NCBI GenBank assembly: GCA_937864895.1
Contig: CALMDF010000483.1
Coordinates: 1-5,529 of the forward strand
Direction: 5' to 3'
Source: an uncultured Holophagales bacterium
GTDB taxonomy: Bacteria > Acidobacteriota > Thermoanaerobaculia > UBA5066
DNA: 5,529 nt
Numbering within the stretch: position 1 is the stretch's first letter; every line of letters starts with the position of its first letter. Of the stretch, positions 5,351 to 5,529 are shown one piece after another. The notes under the pieces were generated by a model. That model did not search any database, was not told the DNA's origin, and saw only the letters and a program-made list of their open reading frames with translations. A program made the position numbers and the translations under genes.

Positions 5351-5529
5351 CTACCGCGTCTCGGCCTTCCCGAGGGCGAGGCGAAGGCTTCGGATCGGCC
5401 CGGTGAGCGCCGCTCCGTGGCGCCGGGCGGCGGAGATCGCCCGCGCGGCGTCCGCGTCGAGGCGCCGCGCGATGGCCTCGAGCGCCGCGGCGCCCGCCGG
5501 CCCGTTCCCGGTCCCGGCTGCGGCCCGGA
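5351..5529 (-). CDS. C-terminal fragment of an unrecognised gene, runs off the right edge
   Basis: A minus-strand frame open to the right edge ends at TAG (5353-5351), 11 bp before the phosphodiesterase ATG. The last 59 codons read as Gly/Ala-rich sequence (AAGTGNGPAGAAALEAI) followed by an amphipathic, Arg/Ala-rich helical tail (ARRLDADAARAISAARRHGA, then ALTGPIRSLRLALGKAETR). The alternation of charged and hydrophobic positions and the close spacing to the next gene favour a real coding end, but no family can be named. In DNA this GC-rich a 179-bp stop-free frame alone is weak evidence, so the call is moderate. If real, it is the first visible gene of the transcription unit. Confidence 0.5.
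   Translation of the reverse strand, partial: RAAAGTGNGPAGAAALEAIARRLDADAARAISAARRHGAALTGPIRSLRLALGKAETR

Larger units (their letters stand above)
644..5529 (-). other. Probable single transcription unit of six minus-strand genes
   Basis: Six same-strand genes follow one another with junctions of 11 bp, a 4-bp overlap, 11 bp, 7 bp and a probable 4-bp overlap. None of these gaps can hold a full promoter or terminator, so co-transcription from a promoter right of the window is the simplest reading. A promoter inside a coding region, for example ahead of the sigma gene, cannot be excluded. The set combines a secreted phosphohydrolase, a CBM9-like protein, a sigma/anti-sigma pair and MutY. Confidence 0.7.

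Noticed and set aside
2929..5406. Plus-strand open frames of about 250 codons at 2929-3684 and 4642-5406
   Set aside because: Both are antisense to the CBM9-like and phosphodiesterase genes and show no motif or hydrophobic pattern of their own.
1..5529. A defence island, CRISPR array or mobile element
   Set aside because: I saw no direct-repeat array, terminal inverted repeats, transposase, integrase or known defence domain, and base use looks uniform across the genes.

Overview
This is a GC-rich, gene-dense bacterial window. Third codon positions are strongly G/C and long spurious open frames run on both strands. No gene here fixes the taxon. The gene style (RfaH/UpxY-like NusG paralog, CBM9-like protein, SigK-like ECF sigma factor) would suit Acidobacteriota or another high-GC environmental lineage, but this is only an impression. 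I see no RNA genes, insertion sequences, CRISPR arrays or rho-independent terminators.

Layout, left to right. Positions 1-96 hold the first 32 codons of a minus-strand membrane protein that runs off the left edge. A 54-bp gap (97-150) separates it from a divergent plus-strand gene at 151-723, which encodes a NusG-type (NGN plus KOW) specialised transcription elongation factor of the RfaH/UpxY kind. Everything from 644 to 5529 is then on the minus strand and looks like one tightly packed transcription unit read from right to left. Its order is: the C-terminal end of an unrecognised gene (5529-5351), a secreted alkaline-phosphatase-superfamily phosphodiesterase/pyrophosphatase (5339-3540), a CBM9-like protein (3543-2884), a SigK-like ECF sigma factor (2872-2273), a small soluble protein that looks like a membrane-free RskA-type anti-sigma factor (2265-1771), and the adenine DNA glycosylase MutY (about 1774-644). 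Junctions are 11 bp, a 4-bp GTGA overlap, 11 bp, 7 bp and a probable 4-bp CTGA overlap. The last gene runs 80 bp antisense into the 3' end of the NusG-like gene.

How they may work together: the sigma/anti-sigma pair sits inside the operon, so it may control the operon (autoregulation) or simply be co-expressed with it. The secreted phosphohydrolase and the CBM9-like protein are translationally coupled. MutY, at the distal end, would place oxidative-damage repair under the same transcript. The most unusual points are the anti-sigma candidate, which lacks both a membrane segment and a zinc motif, and MutY itself. MutY has no ATG/GTG/TTG start that would include its conserved N-terminus, and its 8-oxoguanine recognition domain is diverged.
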